The notes under the pieces are model-generated. The model did not search any database. It was not told where the DNA came from and saw only the letters and a list, made by a program, of their open reading frames with translations. From Streptomyces sp. NBC_01214 (GTDB taxonomy: Bacteria; Actinomycetota; Actinomycetes; Streptomycetales; Streptomycetaceae), in the NCBI RefSeq assembly GCF_026340975.1, contig NZ_JAPEOS010000003.1, positions 496,001 to 560,000 of the forward strand: a stretch of DNA of 64,000 nucleotides, written 5' to 3'. The position numbers were made by a program, and so were the translations under genes. How positions within the stretch are numbered: position 1 is the first letter of the stretch; every line of letters begins with the position of its first letter. Of this stretch, positions 29,988 through 38,649 are shown piece after piece.

Positions 29988-30378
29988 TCAGCCCGGTGCG
30001 CACACCGGCTGCTCGGGGACGCGCACCGGCAGGCTCCTGCGCTCCTCGGCGGTGAACGTCCGGTTGCCGATGGCCTTGCACAGGTCGCGCTGCCACGCCC
30101 GGGGGTCGAGCGGCAGGACACCGCCGGGACCCGCGGGGTCGGCGTAGATCACCGTCTTGGCGTCCTTGGACATGTCCATGAAGGCGTACGGACGTGGCGG
30201 GAAGAGGGAGCCGGAGCCGGAGGTCTCGCTTGGCGGCTGACCGTTCGGCGCGCGCCATCACCTGCCCCGGCCGGGCCACCCGGACCAGGCCGTCCTCGCC
30301 GGTCTCCGCGACCGCGACCCGCACGACGTCCTGCGGCCCGCCCGTCCCACCGATCGGTAACTCCACGTGGTACACCAT
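29988..30378 (-). pseudogene. Remnant of a trypco2-domain effector fusion gene (internally deleted)
   Basis: The 5' part, from ATG 30378 with GGGGGAGGC upstream, encodes MVYHVELPIGGTG...GLVRVARPGQVMARAER, which resembles the trypco2 (CU044_2847-type) module of predicted actinobacterial conflict proteins. At about 30235 the frame breaks, and another frame gives a C-terminal tail (WQRDLCKAIGNRTF...PEQPVCAP). That tail resembles the end of WD40/NACHT-type multidomain proteins (W...LC...RT....W pattern). The central domains are missing, so this is a scar of a once large gene. The domain assignments are by pattern and moderate. Confidence 0.6.
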
Positions 30379-30441
30379 GCCTCCCCCTTCTCCAGGACGC
30401 GGCCCACTGTGGACCTCCCACTCACGCAATGGAAAGTGTTT

Positions 30442-30457
30442 CTAGAAAAGAATCTAG
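30442..30457. promoter_or_regulatory. AT-rich segment with CTAGA/TCTAG inverted repeat upstream of tetR-type gene
   Basis: CTAGA (30442-30446) and TCTAG (30453-30457) form a short inverted repeat in an unusually AT-rich 35-bp stretch, 75 bp before the TetR-family start. It is a plausible promoter or autoregulatory operator. Confidence 0.4.
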
Positions 30458-30532
30458 TAATGGTGCTTTAGGCTGAATCCGGCGAGGATCGACGAGATCC
30501 GCCGCCGTGATGAGACCGAGGACGCCTGACCG

Positions 30533-31120
30533 ATGCCGAAGCAACAACGCGGCGAAGCCACTGTCGAACAGGTCCTGGACGCGGCGCTCCGCCTCTACGC
30601 CACGTCCGGGGAGGCCGGTCTCACCCTCGGAGCCATCACCAGTGCCAGCGGGGTCAGTTCCGGAAGCATCTACCACCACTTCGGCAGCCTGGACGGGGTG
30701 GTCGCCGCGCTCGCGCTCGGAGCCCTGGAACAGCTCCTGAAGGAACTGGGTGCAGCACTGCTCCAGGCGACCGACGCCCGCGCCGGCATCCGGGCCGTCG
30801 TCCTGGCCTACCTGGACTTCGTACGGGACCATCCCGACGCGGCCCGCCTCATCCACTCCGTCACCGCGGATCGCCTGGGCATGGCCCACTCGCGCGAGAT
30901 CCGCGACACCCAAGAGGCCCGGCTGACACCGATCACCCTCTGGATCCATGCGCACCAGGAATCGGGCGAACTCGCCCAACTCTCCGCCCCCTTGATCGAG
31001 TCCCTCGTCATGGGCCCGGTGGTCGCCGTCGTCCGGCGCTGGCTCACCGTGGGAGACGTCGATCTGGAGGAAGCCGCGCGTGAACTGCCGGGCCACGTCT
31101 GGCGGTCGGTCAGCACCTGA
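30533..31120 (+). CDS. TetR/AcrR-family transcriptional regulator
   Basis: 195 residues. The N-terminal HTH runs VEQVLDAALRLYATSGEAGLT...ITSASGVSSGSIYHHFGS (residues 11-53), which is the classic TetR recognition helix pattern. The C-terminal ligand domain is all-helical and not diagnostic. It stands between a decayed gene and the FAD oxidoreductase, 221 bp upstream of the latter on the same strand, and may regulate it. Confidence 0.92.
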   Translation: MPKQQRGEATVEQVLDAALRLYATSGEAGLTLGAITSASGVSSGSIYHHFGSLDGVVAALALGALEQLLKELGAALLQATDARAGIRAVVLAYLDFVRDHPDAARLIHSVTADRLGMAHSREIRDTQEARLTPITLWIHAHQESGELAQLSAPLIESLVMGPVVAVVRRWLTVGDVDLEEAARELPGHVWRSVST

Positions 31121-31341
31121 CCCGGTCGGCGTGGCCGGCGCAGCCGGGCGGGCAGACGGAGGCGACCGGGCCGTGGTCCCGCGGGCGCATGGTCCTCGGC
31201 GGCGTGGGGGCGTCACCACGCCGACGCCGCCCGTCATCTCGGGCATGTCCCGCACACCGCACGTAGAGTGACGGGACATTAGCCCCTGACCGGGATTCGC
31301 ATGGGTCCTGGTGGACCCTCTGGAACCCTTGGAAGGTGTCT

Positions 31342-32769
31342 GTGTCGGAAGCGGTGGAGTACGACGTGGTGGTCCTCGGCGGAGGACCGGCCGGTGAGAA
31401 CATCGTCGACCGGACCCGTGCCGCCGGGCTGAGCACGGCGCTCGTCGAGAGCGAACTGGTGGGCGGCGAGTGCTCGTACTGGGCCTGCGTCCCCAGCAAG
31501 GCGCTGCTGCGCCCGGCGCTGGCCCGGGCCGATGCGCGCCGGGTGCCGGGCCTGGCCGGTGCCGTCCAGGGTCCCCTGGACACGGCGGCGGTGCTCGCGC
31601 ACCGCAACTACTGGACCGGCGACTGGAAGGACCAGGGCCAGATCGACTGGATCGACTCGACCGGCGCGCACGTGTACCGGGGCCACGGCCGGCTCTACGG
31701 GGTCCGCAAGGTCGCCGTCACGAGCCCCGAGGGCGAGCACCACATCCTGTCGGCCCGGCACGCGGTCGTCGTCGCCACCGGCACCCGGGCCATGATCCCG
31801 GACCTCCCGGGGATCGCCGGGGCCCGCCCGTGGACCAGTCGCGAGGCGACCTCCGCGCAGGCGGCCCCCGGCCGGCTGCTGATCGTGGGCGGCTCGGTGG
31901 TGGCCGTCGAGATGGCCACCGCCTGGCAGGCCCTCGGTTCGCAGGTCACCGTCCTCGCGCGCGGCGACGGGCTGCTGCCGCGGATGGAGCCCTTCGCGGG
32001 GGAACTGGTCGCCGACGCATTGCGCGAGGCCGGGGCCGTGGTCCGTACGGGGGTGTCCGTCGAGGCGGTGGTGCGGGACGGCTCGACGGGACCCGTCAGC
32101 GTGGTCCTGGAGGGCGGCGAGACGCTGGAGGGCGACGAGCTGCTGATGGCGACGGGCCGCGCGCCGCGGACCGAGGACATCGGGCTGGACACCGTGGGCC
32201 TGCCCGCCGGCCGGTGGATCGACGTGGACGACACCTGCCGGGTGCCCGGGCACGACTGGCTGTACGCCGTCGGCGACGTCAACCACCGCGTGCTCCTCAC
32301 CCACCAGGGCAAGTACCAGGCACGGATCACGGGCGCCGTGATCGCCGCCCGTGCGGCCGGCACCCCGCTGGACACCGCCCCCTGGGGTGCGCACACGCCG
32401 ACCGCCGACACCCGCGCCCTGCCGCAGGCGGTCTTCACCGACCCGGAAGCCGCCGCCGTGGGCCTGACCCTGGCCGAGGCCGAACGGGCCGGGCACCGGG
32501 TGCGGGCGGTCGACTACGACATGTCCAAGGTCTCCGGTGCAGGTCTGTACGCCGACGGCTACAAGGGCCGGGCCCGAATGATCGTCGACCTCGACCGCGA
32601 GGTCCTCCTCGGGGTGACCTTCGTCGGCCCCGGCGCCGCGGAGCTGATCCACGCGGCCACCATCGCGGTCGCGGGGGAGGTCCCGATCCAGCGCCTGTGG
32701 CACGCGGTGCCGTCGTTCCCGACCATCAGCGAGGTCTGGCTGCGACTGCTGGAGACCTACCGGGGGTGA
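31342..32769 (+). CDS. FAD-dependent pyridine nucleotide-disulfide oxidoreductase
   Basis: 475 residues. VVVLGGGPAGENIV is the FAD-binding motif, GGECSYWACVPSKALL (about residues 42-57) holds a redox CxxxxC as in lipoamide dehydrogenase and mercuric reductase, LLIVGGSVVAVEMA is the NAD(P) site, and WLYAVGDVN is the second FAD motif. The C-terminal HAVPSFPTISE keeps the His and Glu of the active-site base pair but is altered from the canonical HAHPTLSE. I start at GTG 31342 because GGAAGG lies five bases before it. A 17-bp hairpin ends the unit. The substrate is unknown. Confidence 0.9.
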   Translation: MSEAVEYDVVVLGGGPAGENIVDRTRAAGLSTALVESELVGGECSYWACVPSKALLRPALARADARRVPGLAGAVQGPLDTAAVLAHRNYWTGDWKDQGQIDWIDSTGAHVYRGHGRLYGVRKVAVTSPEGEHHILSARHAVVVATGTRAMIPDLPGIAGARPWTSREATSAQAAPGRLLIVGGSVVAVEMATAWQALGSQVTVLARGDGLLPRMEPFAGELVADALREAGAVVRTGVSVEAVVRDGSTGPVSVVLEGGETLEGDELLMATGRAPRTEDIGLDTVGLPAGRWIDVDDTCRVPGHDWLYAVGDVNHRVLLTHQGKYQARITGAVIAARAAGTPLDTAPWGAHTPTADTRALPQAVFTDPEAAAVGLTLAEAERAGHRVRAVDYDMSKVSGAGLYADGYKGRARMIVDLDREVLLGVTFVGPGAAELIHAATIAVAGEVPIQRLWHAVPSFPTISEVWLRLLETYRG

Positions 32770-32795
32770 GGACCGGCCCGAGAGGGCGTCCTGGA

Positions 32796-32836
32796 CACGG
32801 CCCGGCTGCGCCGCCGCACGGCGCAGCCGGGCCGTG
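32796..32836. terminator. Hairpin terminator after FAD oxidoreductase gene
   Basis: Perfect 17-bp stem (32796-32812 starting CACGGCCCGG, with 32820-32836) and 7-nt loop, 27 bp after the stop codon. No T-tract. Confidence 0.85.
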
Positions 32837-32984
32837 CTGCGTTGCCCCTCGTCCCTTCACCGTTCCTTCCGCCCGCCCTTCAGCGTCGTCTCCAGACCCT
32901 CGGATCGGCCTTCCTGGGAACGAAGTTGACTGGACGTCATGGAGCAGGAGATGGCGTGAAGCAGGCGTACAACCTTGATCGATA

Positions 32985-33003
32985 TTAGGTTAGCCTTACC
33001 TCA
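32985..33003. promoter_or_regulatory. Iron box (IdeR/DmdR1-type operator)
   Basis: TTAGGTTAGCCTTACCTCA matches the streptomycete/mycobacterial iron-box consensus TTAGGTTAGGCTCACCTAA at 16 of 19 positions, and lies 36 bp before the secreted-protein start. DmdR1/IdeR bound to Fe2+ would repress here, so the downstream pair should be induced by iron starvation. Confidence 0.85.
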
Positions 33004-33038
33004 GTCTTCGTGACCTCCCGTGCCTGAAAGGTGTTCCA

Positions 33039-33581
33039 GTGATGCGTGCTGCCTCCCTGTCCCGTACCGCCGCCCGCGCGGCCGTCGCCGCCTCCGCCGC
33101 CGTCGCGCTCGCCGTCGGCGCGGCCGGCTCCGCCTCGGCCGCCACGTCGACGCGTACGGTTACCGACGGCGGGACCACCTACAACCTCAGCCTCACCGCG
33201 CCCTCCACCGCCGCGGCTGCCGGTCAGAACGTCACGGTCACCGGCAGCGGCTACAACACGTCCCGGGGTATTTACGTGAGCCTCTGTGCGGTGAGCGGGG
33301 CGCCGGGTGCGAGCAAGCCCACCCCCTGCCTGGGCGGTTCGGACCAGTCGGGCACCACCGGGGCCTCGCACTGGGTCAACAACATCTTCGGCGGGACCCT
33401 GGCCAACACCTCGAAGTTCGGCACGGGCGGCACCTTCAGCGTCACCATCCACGTCAAGGCCGACCTCGGCGGCGGCCAGATCTGCGGCGAGACGGTCGAG
33501 TGCGCCATCGTTACGCGCGCCGACCACTTCAAGTCCTCGAACCGCAAGTACGACGTCCACGTCCCGGTCACCTTCAACTGA
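33039..33581 (+). CDS. Secreted neocarzinostatin-like Ig-fold protein, iron-box controlled
   Basis: 180 residues with a clear Sec signal peptide (positive start, alanine-rich core, cleavage near ASA-A at residue 34). The mature part is beta-rich (NLSLTAPSTAAAAGQNVTVTGSGY, residues 49-72) with four cysteines at about 83, 97, 149 and 155. These are paired in sequence as in the neocarzinostatin apoprotein family (ISLCAV...PCLGG and QICGETVEC). The start is GTG 33039 or ATG 33042 after GAAAGG. It is first in an iron-controlled pair with a wall-anchored propeller protein. A haem, siderophore or surface-ligand role is inferred. Confidence 0.85.
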   Translation: MMRAASLSRTAARAAVAASAAVALAVGAAGSASAATSTRTVTDGGTTYNLSLTAPSTAAAAGQNVTVTGSGYNTSRGIYVSLCAVSGAPGASKPTPCLGGSDQSGTTGASHWVNNIFGGTLANTSKFGTGGTFSVTIHVKADLGGGQICGETVECAIVTRADHFKSSNRKYDVHVPVTFN

Positions 33582-33624
33582 TCCCGCTTCGGGACCGATT
33601 GCCCGACCCGTCGACGAGGAAGCC

Positions 33625-35406
33625 ATGACACCCCGACACCCCCTCACCCCCGGTCGTGCGGGCGCCGCATCCGCCGCGCTCGCACTCGTACTGGCCTCGG
33701 CCGCCACCGGAAGCCCCGTATCGGCAGCCGGGAGTGAGGGGGCCGACGTACCGCAGGGCACCGTCGCGTACCGGTCGGTGGCGCGGTTCGCCACGGCGGG
33801 CAAACCCCGTGACCTGCTGCTGCACCCGGACTCGAAGAAGCTGTACGTCGGTTCGGACGACCTGCCCGAAACCGCCGACGTCAACGAGAGCGGGCTGCAC
33901 GTCCTGGACCCCGCCGACGGCAAGGTGCGCAGCACCGTCGGCCAGGCCCCCGGGCCCACCGGCACGCTCGGCCGGCGGGCGGTGCGGCAGCTGCTCGCGC
34001 CGCTGCCCGGTGACGGAGCGGTCTTCTCCTATCCGCTGCGCGGCATCGGTACCGCGAAGGACGGCGACGCCGCCGCGGCGGGCGCGTGGGTGCCGGGTGC
34101 GGCCGTCACCCACGCCACCGCCGGGCTCACCCCCGCGACGGTGCTGGTCGCGCAGGGCCCCGTACTCTCGGAGGTCGACATCGCGACCGCCGCCGTGAAG
34201 CGCTCCGTCACGCTGGCGGGCGGGGACGGGTTCGCGGTCGACCCGGCACGCGGCACGGTGTGGTTCACGGACATCGGCAACCGCCGGATGTACCGGATCG
34301 ACGCGGCCACCTTCCAGGTCGCCGCGACCGTAGAACTCCCGGCCGGCGAGGGGTTCGGCGGGTTCACGGAGGTGGATCCCGAGACCGGCGCGGTGTGGGT
34401 CGGGCTCAACTCCTCCGTCGTCGTCCACGACGCGACGGGCAAGCGGCTGGGCACCCTGCGCGGCTCGGGCAGCGACATGCCCCGCGCGGCGGGTTTCGAC
34501 GCCACCACGCACGAGGCGTTCGTCGTGTGGCAGGACGCGGGGGACACCTCGCAGCCGGGCAGCGACAACGACGGAACCCTCACCGTCCACCGCACCCGTG
34601 ACCTCCAGGAGGTCGTGAAGCCGGTCGTGCTCCCCGGAATCCACGTGCAGTTGGGCAGTGCGGCCGTCGCCGTCGAACCCGGTGGCGCGACCGTCTTCGT
34701 ATCGGACCCGGTCGCCGGCAGGATCATCCGGCTGGAACGGGCCACCTCCCCGCGCGTCACCCGGAGCCCGGCGGACCGGTCGGTCGCGGCCGGGACCGAG
34801 GTCTCGCTCACGGCGGAGGCCGAGGGGACCCCGCGGCCCACCGTCACCTGGCAGGTCAGTACGGACGCGGGCCGGACCTGGCAGCCCGTGGCGGGTGCCA
34901 CCGCGCCGACGTACACGTTCACGGCGGCGCTCTCCGACAGCGGCCGCCGCTACCGGGCGGAGTTCAGCAACGACGTCGGTGTGGTCCGTACCGCCGCGGC
35001 CACCCTCACCGTCACCATCGCGGACACCACGACGGGCGGCAGCGGCGGCGGCTCCACCACGACCGGGGGCACTGGCGGGACGGGCGCCGCCGGCTCGGCC
35101 GGTTCCGCCGGCTCGGCCGGGAGCACGGCAGGCGGTTCCGACGGCGGCTCCGGTAGTGCGGGCGGCTCCGACAGCACTTCTGATGCTTCCGGCACTTCCG
35201 GCATTTCCGGCACTTCCGGCACCCCCGGGAGCGTCGGCGGCGGTTCGGCCGGTGCCACGGTCGGCGGCGGCGATCACACCACCCCCAACGGCGGCGCGCT
35301 CGCCTCCACCGGAGTGGCGGTGGCCTCCCTCGCCGGGAGCGCCGTCGTACTCACGGGCGCCGGGTGGGTGCTGATGCGCCGCGCACGGGCGCGCAGCACC
35401 GGCTGA
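33625..35406 (+). CDS. LAXTG sortase-anchored beta-propeller/Ig surface protein
   Basis: 593 residues. A signal peptide (cleavage near residue 35) is followed by a beta-propeller of YncE-like repeats (residues 55-375: KPRDLLLHPDSKKLYVGSDD, GFAVDPARGTVWFTDIGNRR). Next is an Ig-like domain (about 380-470: PRVTRSPADRSVAAG...TVTWQVSTDAGRTW), a Gly/Ser/Thr-rich stalk (about 470-550) and a sorting signal LASTG at about 559-563, then one membrane helix and an RRARAR tail. The LAXTG form fits class E sortases of streptomycetes. It lies 43 bp after the neocarzinostatin-like gene, so it is under the same iron box. Confidence 0.87.
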   Translation: MTPRHPLTPGRAGAASAALALVLASAATGSPVSAAGSEGADVPQGTVAYRSVARFATAGKPRDLLLHPDSKKLYVGSDDLPETADVNESGLHVLDPADGKVRSTVGQAPGPTGTLGRRAVRQLLAPLPGDGAVFSYPLRGIGTAKDGDAAAAGAWVPGAAVTHATAGLTPATVLVAQGPVLSEVDIATAAVKRSVTLAGGDGFAVDPARGTVWFTDIGNRRMYRIDAATFQVAATVELPAGEGFGGFTEVDPETGAVWVGLNSSVVVHDATGKRLGTLRGSGSDMPRAAGFDATTHEAFVVWQDAGDTSQPGSDNDGTLTVHRTRDLQEVVKPVVLPGIHVQLGSAAVAVEPGGATVFVSDPVAGRIIRLERATSPRVTRSPADRSVAAGTEVSLTAEAEGTPRPTVTWQVSTDAGRTWQPVAGATAPTYTFTAALSDSGRRYRAEFSNDVGVVRTAAATLTVTIADTTTGGSGGGSTTTGGTGGTGAAGSAGSAGSAGSTAGGSDGGSGSAGGSDSTSDASGTSGISGTSGTPGSVGGGSAGATVGGGDHTTPNGGALASTGVAVASLAGSAVVLTGAGWVLMRRARARSTG

Positions 35407-35533
35407 GGGCCGGCAGGGGGCTGGTCGCGGGCCGGGCGGAGGCCGGCAGCAACCCGCAGCGGATGGGCGGTGGTTCGGCATGTTGAATGGTGTCCACTAC
35501 ATCTCTTGACCAGGGACGAAGGAGACACCGCAC

Positions 35534-36331
35534 GTGATCGTGATCGCCCACCTCAGCGACGTCCATCTCGACGGTGACCGGCGCGCGGCCGACCGTACCC
35601 GCGCCGTCATGGAATATCTCGACGACCTTCCGTACGACTTGGACGCCGTACTCGTGAGCGGGGACATAGCCGACCACGCCGAGGACGCCGAGTACGAGGA
35701 AGCCGCGAAGCTGCTGCGCTCGCGCCACCCCCTGGTGGTCTGCCCCGGCAACCACGACGAGCGCGCCGCCTTCCGCCGCGGCCTGCTGGGGGAGTCTTCC
35801 GGAGAGTCCTCCGGGAAGTCCTTCGGGGAGTCCCTCTCCATCGAGCCCGTCGATCAGGTGCTGCGCGGCGAGGGCTTCGTCCTCGCCGTGTGCGACTCGT
35901 CCGTTCCCGGCGAGCACCACGGCTTCCTGGAGGAGTCCACCCTGGCCTGGCTGGACGGCGTACTGACCGACACCCCGCCGGAGATCCCGGTCCTCGTCGC
36001 CTTCCACCACCCGCCGGTGCCGCTGCACACCCCGTACGTGGACGAGATCCGCCAGTTCGGGGAGGAGCGGCTCGCCGCCCTCGTCGACCGCCACCCGCAC
36101 CTGACCGCTTTCCTGTGCGGGCACGCGCACACCGCGGCGGCCACCACCTTCGCGGGCCGGCCGGTACTGGTCGCGCCCGGGGTGGTCTCCACGCTCCGGC
36201 TGCCCTGGGAGGCGCCGACCGGGTCCTCCGAGCACGTGCACCTCGACGAGCCGCCGGCTCTCGCCTTCCACGTGCTCGGTGACGACGGCCGGCTGACGAC
36301 CCACTACCGGGTGGTGGCCGCCCGCCGGTAG
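35534..36331 (+). CDS. Metallophosphoesterase (CpdA/GpdQ-like)
   Basis: 265 residues, calcineurin-type fold. The metal ligands are visible in order: AHLSDVHLDG (DxH), LVSGDIAD (GD), CPGNHDER (GNHD), FHHPPVP (H) and CGHAHT (GHxH). It is likely a cyclic-nucleotide or phosphodiester phosphodiesterase in the cytoplasm. A short Gly-Glu-Ser-Ser repetitive insert (residues 84-99) is encoded by imperfect tandem repeats. GTG 35534 is used; a second GTG six bases on is possible. The last 28 bp overlap the convergent DUF2087 gene. Confidence 0.92.
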   Translation: MIVIAHLSDVHLDGDRRAADRTRAVMEYLDDLPYDLDAVLVSGDIADHAEDAEYEEAAKLLRSRHPLVVCPGNHDERAAFRRGLLGESSGESSGKSFGESLSIEPVDQVLRGEGFVLAVCDSSVPGEHHGFLEESTLAWLDGVLTDTPPEIPVLVAFHHPPVPLHTPYVDEIRQFGEERLAALVDRHPHLTAFLCGHAHTAAATTFAGRPVLVAPGVVSTLRLPWEAPTGSSEHVHLDEPPALAFHVLGDDGRLTTHYRVVAARR

Positions 36332-36669
36332 GTACGTCCGTCACGGGTCCGCGTGAGTCGGCCCGAGGTGATCAGATAGCGCCGCAGCGCCGAGCAGTCC
36401 TCGTGCACGGTGCGCAGCGCGTCGTTCACCTCGGGCTCCGTGTACTCCCGGTCCACCGCGAAGAGGGTCTCCGTGAGGTGGGCGAGCAACTGCTCGCGCC
36501 GGGCGGCCTTGCGCGGGATCACGGTGAGGCGGCCGCCGGAGAAGAGGTCGCGGACGTCGCGTCGTGGCGGGCTCGGGGCGGAAGCGGAAGCGGAAGCGGG
36601 GGCGGAGACGGAAGCGGAGGCGGGGGCGGTGGCGGACTGCGACGGCTGGTGCTCGGTGCTCTGGGACAT
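36304..36669 (-). CDS. DUF2087 domain protein
   Basis: 121 residues from ATG 36669. The first 35 residues are low-complexity Ala/Ser/Pro, encoded by GC-rich hexamer-like repeats. Then comes the DUF2087 signature: DLFSGGRLTVIPRKAARREQLL, YTEPEVNDALRTVHEDCSALRRYLI and GRLTRTRDGRTYRR. The domain is winged-helix-like and found in predicted regulators. It is convergent with, and slightly overlaps, the phosphoesterase gene. Confidence 0.8.
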   Translation of the reverse strand: MSQSTEHQPSQSATAPASASVSAPASASASAPSPPRRDVRDLFSGGRLTVIPRKAARREQLLAHLTETLFAVDREYTEPEVNDALRTVHEDCSALRRYLITSGRLTRTRDGRTYRRAATTR

Positions 36670-36798
36670 GCCGGCGAGCTTGGCCCGTCCGCGCCGGTGG
36701 CGGCAACGCAATTTCCGCAGGACGGCGATCCGCCCGGCACCGGACGCTCCGGGGCCGGGCGGGCTCGTTCGGGACCTGTGGCCGGGGACCGGCGGAGG

Positions 36799-37449
36799 TC
36801 AGGGACCGACGGTGATCTGTTGCGCAGGGTCGGTGGTGTCGGTCACCTTGTAGACCGCGTTGAAGACGGACGTGGTCGCGCTCGTCGGGCAGCCGAACCC
36901 ACCGGTGACGGTGACCGGTACCGAGACGTTCGTGAAGGTCAGCGTCGACGGAGCACCGTTGACCCAGGTGCCGCCGGCGTTCGCCGGAGCGGTGGGGGCG
37001 GCGGTGACCGTACAGGAGGCGAGCCCGCTCGTCTGGACCACCAGACCGCCGACCGGCAGACCCATGGTGGCGCTGATCGGGGATCCGTTCTGCATCGACA
37101 CCGTCCAGGCACCGCTGGTGGTGACCGTGGGTGTCACTCCCCACGTGCTGGAGGTGCACGAGCTGTACGTGGGCGCCGAGATCGGCGAGGACACGGGCCC
37201 GGCCGGGTTGTTGTTGCCGGGAGCGCCCGGCACGCTGCCGGTGGCGACGGAGACCGTACAGGTCACGGTCACCGAACCGGCCTTGAGGGTGGCCTTCCCG
37301 CTGAGAGTGGCCTTGAATGCGTGCCCGGCCGGGGTGACGGTGGTCGACCCGGCCAGCGGTAAGGGCGCGGCGGAGGCGGTGACCGAGGCCAGCGTGATGG
37401 CGCCGGCGACGGCCGTCCCGAGGGCGAGCGCGGTGCGCGTACGGCTCAT
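36799..37449 (-). CDS. Secreted protein of the DUF6230-DUF6114 locus
   Basis: 216 residues. It has a Sec signal peptide (MSRTRTALALG..., cleavage near SASA-A at about residue 28) and a mature region rich in Thr, Ser, Val and Gly with four or more cysteines (VTCTVSVAT, SSCTSS, ASCTVTA, FGCPTSA), suggesting a disulfide-bonded beta protein outside the membrane. AAGGAG precedes the ATG, and the start overlaps the DUF6114 gene stop. I do not recognise a specific function. It is the third gene of a tightly packed operon. Confidence 0.8.
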   Translation of the reverse strand: MSRTRTALALGTAVAGAITLASVTASAAPLPLAGSTTVTPAGHAFKATLSGKATLKAGSVTVTCTVSVATGSVPGAPGNNNPAGPVSSPISAPTYSSCTSSTWGVTPTVTTSGAWTVSMQNGSPISATMGLPVGGLVVQTSGLASCTVTAAPTAPANAGGTWVNGAPSTLTFTNVSVPVTVTGGFGCPTSATTSVFNAVYKVTDTTDPAQQITVGP

Positions 37450-37919
37450 GGCTGTGCTCCTTGGGGATCGTGGTGCGGGGTGGGGGGAGGGGGTGCGGCC
37501 ACGACGGACTCCGCGGGTCCGGCTTCTTCGGCTTTCCCGGCTTTCCCGGCTTTCCCGGTGCGCCGGGCGGCGTACGGCTGCCAGGCGAACATCAGGCCGC
37601 CGCCGAGGATGCCGAGCAGGGTGCCGATCAGGAACCCGCCGAGATTCGACAGGACCAGAGCGGCGGTGGCGATCAGGGTGGTGAGGACACCCGCGAGGGA
37701 ACGCTGAGGGGGAGAGAACCAGGCGGTGAGCCCGAGGACGATCATCACGATGCCCATCAGGACGGACGGGATTCCCGCCACCCCCTGCTGGAGCATGATC
37801 TTCAGCGGTGCCAGCGGCAGGACGCAGATCCACGACCCGGCCAGGATCGCGAACAGACCGCCCCAGAAGGGCCTGCTGCGCCGCCACCGCCGCCAGCGCC
37901 GCAGCAGGTTCAGAAGCAT
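37446..37919 (-). CDS. DUF6114 membrane protein
   Basis: 157 residues from ATG 37919. A basic start (LLRRWRRWRRSRPFWGG) is followed by four hydrophobic segments (about 22-38, 45-68, 76-92 and 96-113) and a charged Lys-Ala-Gly tail of about 45 residues facing the cytoplasm. This is the DUF6114 pattern of streptomycetes, which always follows a DUF6230 gene. It overlaps DUF6230 by ten bases and the secreted gene by four, so all three are one transcript. The molecular role is unknown. Confidence 0.85.
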   Translation of the reverse strand: MLLNLLRRWRRWRRSRPFWGGLFAILAGSWICVLPLAPLKIMLQQGVAGIPSVLMGIVMIVLGLTAWFSPPQRSLAGVLTTLIATAALVLSNLGGFLIGTLLGILGGGLMFAWQPYAARRTGKAGKAGKAEEAGPAESVVAAPPPPTPHHDPQGAQP

Positions 37920-38542
37920 TCCTTCTTGCCCTTGCTGACGTTCATGCTGAGCCCGGAGAGCTTGAAGGTGCCGGCGTTCGTCGCCCACGCCGTCTGCTGG
38001 AGATCGGTGATGCTGACCGTGTCGGCCTGCTGGGCGAAGAGGTCCTGCATCCCCTGGGCCTCGGCCGGACCCTTGTCGAGGGTCGAGGCGTCGCGTCCGA
38101 TCTCGATGTTGCTGAAGACGGCGTCGCCCGCGAGCTGGGTCGCGTCGACGAAGAGGTTGCTCGCCTCGACCGGGGCCTTGCGTCCGGCGGTGAGGTTGAG
38201 CGAGATGTCCCCGATCACCGGGAGCGAGGTGACCACGGACTGGCAGAGGCTGTGGAGCTTGGCCTCGCGGATGGCGGTGACGGCCACCGGGATGAGCTCC
38301 TGGCGGGCGTTGACGTCCACGCTGCCGTACTGGGCGAAGCCCTCGCCCTCCAGGCTGCTCGCGGACACCTTGAACTGCTGCCCCGACACGGCGAACGAGG
38401 CGGCCAGCACGCCTTGCGCGAGGGCGATGCCGAGGCCGGCGGTCACGGCCACGGCGGGGATGGTCAGGACGGCGAACCGGCGCCAGCGGACACGCCCGGA
38501 GTCATCGTCGGAGGGGTCGGGTAAATGCGGGGAACCGGTCAT
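37910..38542 (-). CDS. DUF6230 protein (single-pass surface protein)
   Basis: 210 residues. An N-terminal cytoplasmic tail (1-22), one membrane helix (about 23-48, FAVLTIPAVAVTAGLGIALAQ) and an extracellular domain of about 160 residues with repeats of hydrophobic and polar residues (ASNLFVDATQLAGDAVFSNIEIGRDAS landmark) ending SKGKKECF. It matches the DUF6230 family that accompanies DUF6114. It is first in the operon. A small palindrome upstream (38600-38617) may be its operator. Confidence 0.87.
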   Translation of the reverse strand: MTGSPHLPDPSDDDSGRVRWRRFAVLTIPAVAVTAGLGIALAQGVLAASFAVSGQQFKVSASSLEGEGFAQYGSVDVNARQELIPVAVTAIREAKLHSLCQSVVTSLPVIGDISLNLTAGRKAPVEASNLFVDATQLAGDAVFSNIEIGRDASTLDKGPAEAQGMQDLFAQQADTVSITDLQQTAWATNAGTFKLSGLSMNVSKGKKECF

Positions 38543-38599
38543 GAGATCGTCCCTTATATCGGCTGTGCACCGTTGTTACCGACGAGTTGAATGTAAGAG

Positions 38600-38617
38600 T
38601 GCCAATGGGGGTTGGCA
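38600..38617. promoter_or_regulatory. TGCCAA-N6-TTGGCA inverted repeat upstream of DUF6230 operon
   Basis: TGCCAA (38600-38605) and TTGGCA (38612-38617) face each other across six bases, 58 bp before the DUF6230 start and 32 bp after the MerR gene stop. It could be an operator or a short terminator. Confidence 0.45.
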
Positions 38618-38649
38618 AGGTTGTGCGAGCGCACCCTTTGAGCCGACTC

